DNA of 64,000 nucleotides from Ascidiaceihabitans sp029251465. GTDB lineage: Bacteria; Pseudomonadota; Alphaproteobacteria; Rhodobacterales; Rhodobacteraceae. Of the stretch, positions 60,895-64,000 are shown one piece after another (position 1 is the first letter of the stretch; each line of letters begins with the position of its first letter). Location: NCBI RefSeq assembly GCF_042932805.1, contig NZ_CP170633.1:558001-622000 (forward strand), read 5' to 3'. The notes beneath the pieces were generated by a model. It saw only the letters and a program-made list of their open reading frames with translations, was not told the DNA's origin and ran no database searches. The translations under genes and the position numbers were made by a program.

Positions 60895-61347
60895 ATGGCT
60901 GAAAACACTACAGAAGTAATCGTGGGCGGGGTGGTTCTGGCGGGGGCCTTGGCCTTTGGCATCTACGCAGCCCAAATCGCGGGCCTATCGGGCGGCGGCA
61001 GCGATGCATATTCGCTAAATGCCAGTTTCCGCAGCCTTGAGGGTGTCAGCGTTGGCACTGATGTGCGCCTTGCTGGCGTCAAGGTTGGCACGGTCACGGA
61101 CATTGCGCTGAACCAAGAAACCTTTCGCGCCGACACGACAGTCAACGTCAAGCAAGGTATCGAAATCCCTGACGATAGCGCAATCGTGATTGCATCTGAG
61201 GGCTTGTTGGGCGGCAATTTCGTGGAAATCGTGCCCGGTGGATCGCCGTTTAGTTTTGCCGCCGGTGATGAAATCACCGATACGCAAGGTGCGGTCAGCC
61301 TGATCTCGCTTTTGTTAAAATTCGTGTCTGGCGGCTCTGGCGAATGA
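60895..61347 (+). CDS. mlaD: Outer-membrane lipid asymmetry protein MlaD
   Basis: The 150-residue protein has one N-terminal transmembrane anchor (about residues 7-27) and a single MCE domain (about 33-115; DAYSLNASFRSLEGVSVGTDVRLAGVKVGTVTDI). MlaD hexamers carry phospholipids across the periplasm with the MlaFEB ABC complex, which is not in the window. The ATG at 60895 was preferred over a codon nine positions earlier inside the NDUFA12 gene. It overlaps the DUF2155 start (ATGA). Confidence 0.93.
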   Translation: MAENTTEVIVGGVVLAGALAFGIYAAQIAGLSGGGSDAYSLNASFRSLEGVSVGTDVRLAGVKVGTVTDIALNQETFRADTTVNVKQGIEIPDDSAIVIASEGLLGGNFVEIVPGGSPFSFAAGDEITDTQGAVSLISLLLKFVSGGSGE

Positions 61348-61715
61348 TTGCTCGGGTTGCCGCCGCTATTGTGCTTTGCGCCTCATGTTTGGCCACGACA
61401 CTTGCTGCTCAGCCAAAGGTAAGTTCGGGGTCCGGTGCAGTTTTACGCGGTTTGGACAAGTTCAGCGGCATGTCGATCGATATTGAAATCGGTGCGGGTG
61501 AAATTGCTAGGTTTGGCCGCTTAAACATCACATTGATGGAATGCCGCTATCCCGCTGGCAACAAATCCGGCAATGCCTATGCGGCATTAGAAATCAGTGA
61601 AATTGGCAAAGCTGGCACAGTATTTTCCGGCTGGATGATCGCATCTGCCCCAGCGCTTAGCGCAATGGATCACGCCCGCTATGACGTTTGGGTCATCCGC
61701 TGCATGACGTCCTGA
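61344..61715 (+). CDS. Exported DUF2155 protein
   Basis: The 123-residue protein has a signal peptide (VAAAIVLCASCLATTLA) and the DUF2155 pattern: GAVLRGLDKFSGMSIDIEIGAGEIARFGRLNITLMECRYP and AYAALEISEIGKAGTVFSGWMIASAPALSAMDHARYDVWVIRC. Two cysteines may form a disulfide in the periplasm. Function is unknown. It is coupled to mlaD, so a cell-envelope role is plausible. Its last 37 bases overlap aat on the opposite strand. Confidence 0.92.
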   Translation: MIARVAAAIVLCASCLATTLAAQPKVSSGSGAVLRGLDKFSGMSIDIEIGAGEIARFGRLNITLMECRYPAGNKSGNAYAALEISEIGKAGTVFSGWMIASAPALSAMDHARYDVWVIRCMTS

Positions 61716-62305
61716 GGGCTGCGAGGCGCTAAAAATCGCGCAGGTTGCGCCTGTGCAGTGTCCAGCAATTGATGATAATGCGCACGGGATATTTCGACGC
61801 CGCCAAGGCTTGCCAAGTGTTCAGTGATGAACTGGGTATCAAACAGTTTGAATCCCCCACGCCCGAGCAATTCTACCAAACAAGCCAGAGCTATTTTTGA
61901 TGCATCGGTTCGCCGTGAAAACATGCTTTCGCCAAAAAATGCAGCCCCCAGAGTGACACCATAGACGCCACCAACAAGAGCATCGCCTTCCCAAACCTCT
62001 AGTGAATGGGCGCGATCTGTTTTGTGCAAGGCGCTGTAAAGTTTCCGAATTTCAGGATTGATCCAGGTTTCGACCCGGTCCGCACATCCATCGACAACAG
62101 CGTCGAAATCTTGATCAACGGTGACTGTCATCGTTGTCGTTCGCATTCGTTTCGCTAACGATCGTGAGATGTGAAACCCATCCAACGGCATGACGCCGCG
62201 CATTTTAGGATCGACCCAGAAAATTTCTGGATCGTCCCGGTTTTCAGCCATCGGAAAGATGCCGATGGAATAGCCGTGCAACAAAAGCTCCGCACTGAGG
62301 GCCAT
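61679..62305 (-). CDS. aat: Leucyl/phenylalanyl-tRNA-protein transferase
   Basis: The 208-residue enzyme adds Leu or Phe from tRNA to proteins with N-terminal Arg or Lys, marking them for ClpAP by the N-degron pathway. Motifs: LLLHGYSIGIFPMAENRDDPEIFWVDPKMRG, SLEVWEGDALVGGVYGVTLGAAFFGESMFSR, and LGGVEISRAHYHQLL. It follows accC by 7 bases in the accBC-aat operon, a common alphaproteobacterial order. Confidence 0.96.
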   Translation of the reverse strand: MALSAELLLHGYSIGIFPMAENRDDPEIFWVDPKMRGVMPLDGFHISRSLAKRMRTTTMTVTVDQDFDAVVDGCADRVETWINPEIRKLYSALHKTDRAHSLEVWEGDALVGGVYGVTLGAAFFGESMFSRRTDASKIALACLVELLGRGGFKLFDTQFITEHLASLGGVEISRAHYHQLLDTAQAQPARFLAPRSPQDVMQRMTQTS

Positions 62306-62312
62306 GACAGGT

Positions 62313-63665
62313 TTACTCGGACGCTAGATTGCTTTCCAGCCAATGTTCCAACCAGTGGATATTGTAACTGCCATCCAGAACATCAGGTTCCTGCAATAGG
62401 GCATGAAACAACGGCACAGTGGTGTCGACACCGTCAACGATCAGCTCACCCAATGCGCGGTTCAGACGCGCGAGGGCTTCTGGCCGGTCACGCCCATGCA
62501 CGATCAATTTGCCGATCAGACTGTCGTAAAACGGTGGGATAGAATAGCCGTCATAAAGGGCGGAATCCATGCGTACCCCTAGACCACCGGGCGCGTGATA
62601 CTGGCTGATTTTACCGGGGCAGGGCGTAAAGTTCGGCAGCTTTTCTGCGTTGATCCGAACTTCGATTGCGGCGCCGTTGATCACCAGATCGTCTTGCGTG
62701 AACGACATCGGCAGCCCTTCGGCGACGCGAATTTGTTCGCGCACCAGATCGACACCAAAGATGGCCTCGGTCACGGGGTGTTCGACCTGCAAGCGCGTGT
62801 TCATCTCGATGAAATAGAACTCGCCGTTTTCGTACAGGAATTCAATTGTGCCCGCGCCGATGTAGTTGATATCAGCCATCGCATCCGCGCAAACTTTGCC
62901 GATACGCGCACGCTCTTCGGGCGAGATGCTCGGACCGGGGGCTTCTTCGAATACTTTTTGGTGCCGGCGTTGCAAGGAACAATCGCGTTCGCCCAAGTGC
63001 ACGGCTTTGCCTTTGCCATCGCCAAACACCTGAATTTCGATGTGGCGGGGCGTGGTCAGGTATTTTTCAAGATAGACTTCGTCGTTGCCAAAGTTGGATT
63101 TACCCTCGGCGCGCGCAGTCATAAATGCGCTTTCCATGTCGGCCGCGGTTTGGGCGACTTTCATGCCTTTGCCGCCGCCGCCAGCAGTGGCTTTGATGAT
63201 GACAGGATAGCCAATTTCGGCACCGATGCGTTGTGCATCTTCTAAGGTTGGCACGCCGCCGTCAGAGCCGGGCACGCACGGGACGTTCAGGGCCTTCATC
63301 GTGTCTTTGGCGGTGATTTTGTCGCCCATAACCCGAATGTGTTCGGCAGTGGGACCAATGAATGTCAGCCCGTGGTCTTCGATGATCTGCACGAAATTAG
63401 CGTTTTCCGACAAGAACCCGTACCCGGGGTGGATCGCTTCGGCGCCGGTGATTTCGCAGGCTGCGATGATCGCAGGGATCGACAAATACGACTGCTGGGA
63501 CGAAGGCGGACCGATGCAAACGCTTTCGTCGGCCATGCGCACGTGCATCGCGTCACTGTCCGCGGTCGAGTGTACCGCAACAGATCCGATACCCATTTCG
63601 CGGGCGGCGCGGATGACGCGCAGCGCGATCTCTCCACGGTTAGCGACCAGAATTTTCTTGAACAT
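62313..63665 (-). CDS. accC: Acetyl-CoA carboxylase biotin carboxylase subunit
   Basis: The 450-residue enzyme carboxylates biotin on AccB, the first step of fatty-acid synthesis. It has the ATP-grasp motifs KATAGGGGKGMKVAQ, MNTRLQVEHPVTE and the opening KILVANRGEIALRVIRAARE. Length fits (about 450). It lies 10 bases after accB and 7 before aat. Confidence 0.98.
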   Translation of the reverse strand: MFKKILVANRGEIALRVIRAAREMGIGSVAVHSTADSDAMHVRMADESVCIGPPSSQQSYLSIPAIIAACEITGAEAIHPGYGFLSENANFVQIIEDHGLTFIGPTAEHIRVMGDKITAKDTMKALNVPCVPGSDGGVPTLEDAQRIGAEIGYPVIIKATAGGGGKGMKVAQTAADMESAFMTARAEGKSNFGNDEVYLEKYLTTPRHIEIQVFGDGKGKAVHLGERDCSLQRRHQKVFEEAPGPSISPEERARIGKVCADAMADINYIGAGTIEFLYENGEFYFIEMNTRLQVEHPVTEAIFGVDLVREQIRVAEGLPMSFTQDDLVINGAAIEVRINAEKLPNFTPCPGKISQYHAPGGLGVRMDSALYDGYSIPPFYDSLIGKLIVHGRDRPEALARLNRALGELIVDGVDTTVPLFHALLQEPDVLDGSYNIHWLEHWLESNLASE

Positions 63666-63675
63666 TTTGAACGCC

Positions 63676-64000
63676 TTATTCGAGGATCACCAAGGGCGAG
63701 CCGAATTCTACTGCGGCCCCGTCATCGACTAGTATGCGCGTGACTTTGCCTGCGCGTGGGGCCGGAATGTGGTTCATGGTTTTCATGGCCTCGACGATCA
63801 GGATGGTGTCGCCTTCGGCCACAACCGACCCGACGCTGACGAAAGACGCAGCACCCGGTTCGGCCGCCATGTAGACGGTGCCAACCATGGGTGATGTCAC
63901 GGCCGCAGGGTTCGATGCAGGATCGGCGCTGGTGGCTGGTGCGGCGGCAGCTGCAGGGGCCGATGTGGCAGGCGCTGCGGCAACGGGTGCGGCGGCGGCC
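63676..64000 (-). CDS. accB: Acetyl-CoA carboxylase biotin carboxyl carrier protein, partial (C-terminal part)
   Basis: The gene runs off the right edge, so the N-terminus is missing. The visible part holds an Ala/Pro-rich linker (ending near PASNPAAVTSP) and the biotinyl domain with the biotin lysine in IVEAMKTMNHI. It works with AccC (10 bases downstream) and AccAD, which are elsewhere. The start codon lies outside the window; a GTG inside the linker at 63898-63900 is not the real start. Confidence 0.97.
   Translation of the reverse strand, partial: AAAAPVAAAPATSAPAAAAAPATSADPASNPAAVTSPMVGTVYMAAEPGAASFVSVGSVVAEGDTILIVEAMKTMNHIPAPRAGKVTRILVDDGAAVEFGSPLVILE

Noticed and set aside
1..64000. 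CRISPR arrays, insertion sequences, integrases, tRNA or rRNA genes
   Set aside because: No regularly spaced repeats, transposase motifs, terminal repeats or RNA gene folds were found on reading both strands.

Overview
The window reads as a chromosomal segment of an alphaproteobacterium, most likely a marine Rhodobacteraceae of the Roseobacter group. This rests on the alphaproteobacterial families DUF1178, DUF2155 and NDUFA12, the lysC-ptsP and clpP-clpX neighbourhoods, an accBC-aat operon, a TAXI-type TRAP transporter and moderate GC. The lineage is inferred from gene content; no rRNA or tRNA is present. I see no insertion sequence, integrase, CRISPR array or replication origin. Coding density is high and many genes overlap as ATGA, GTGA, TGATG or TAATG.

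Layout. 1-5 kb: the end of an FAD-linked oxidase, then a minus-strand operon mtnP, SDR/DoxX fusion, DUF2269, LysE exporter, apt, DUF1444-like, in which MtnP makes adenine and Apt salvages it. 5.3-9 kb: a SulP anion transporter, flavin reductase, GNAT acetyltransferase and EcsC protein. 9-11.6 kb: molybdate importer modABC (minus). 11.8-17.8 kb: Nudix, DUF1178, SDR, aspartate kinase, PtsP (nitrogen PTS enzyme I) and an IclR regulator. 18-26.3 kb: a MarR regulator with a near-perfect operator candidate, divergent from a TAXI-TRAP transporter followed by a sulfatase, an acyl-CoA dehydrogenase and a CaiB-type CoA-transferase, a catabolic module of unknown substrate.

26.3-33 kb: a minus-strand iron operon (imelysin, porin, bfd, bfr, di-heme DUF1111 oxidoreductase, second imelysin, DUF1513). 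33.4-35.5 kb: TetR divergent from a thioredoxin-fold protein and two NTF2-like proteins. 35.6-42 kb: a cyanophycin cluster with cyanophycinase, cyanophycin synthetase, a Mur-ligase-like CphA paralogue lacking ATP-grasp, and a convergent isoaspartyl peptidase preceded by a perfect 15-bp inverted repeat. 42-51.3 kb: a solitary phnM, then a divergent block: molybdenum hydroxylase large subunit, DapA-like lyase and formamidase-like hydrolase (minus), against aspartate dehydrogenase and 3-hydroxyanthranilate dioxygenase (plus), followed by kynA-kynU. 51.3-54.3 kb: zur-znuCB divergent from znuA around a Zur box. 54.4-64 kb: a PhoX-family phosphatase, a T7-lysozyme-like amidase, clpP-clpX, RidA, NDUFA12-mlaD-DUF2155, and the accBC-aat operon, cut by the window end.

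The best candidates for under-described biology are the ATP-grasp-less CphA paralogue in a complete cyanophycin module, the divergent Mo-hydroxylase/DapA-like/formamidase and NadX/dioxygenase block, and the MarR-controlled TRAP-sulfatase-CoA module. Functions come from recognised motifs and context only; no database search was possible.
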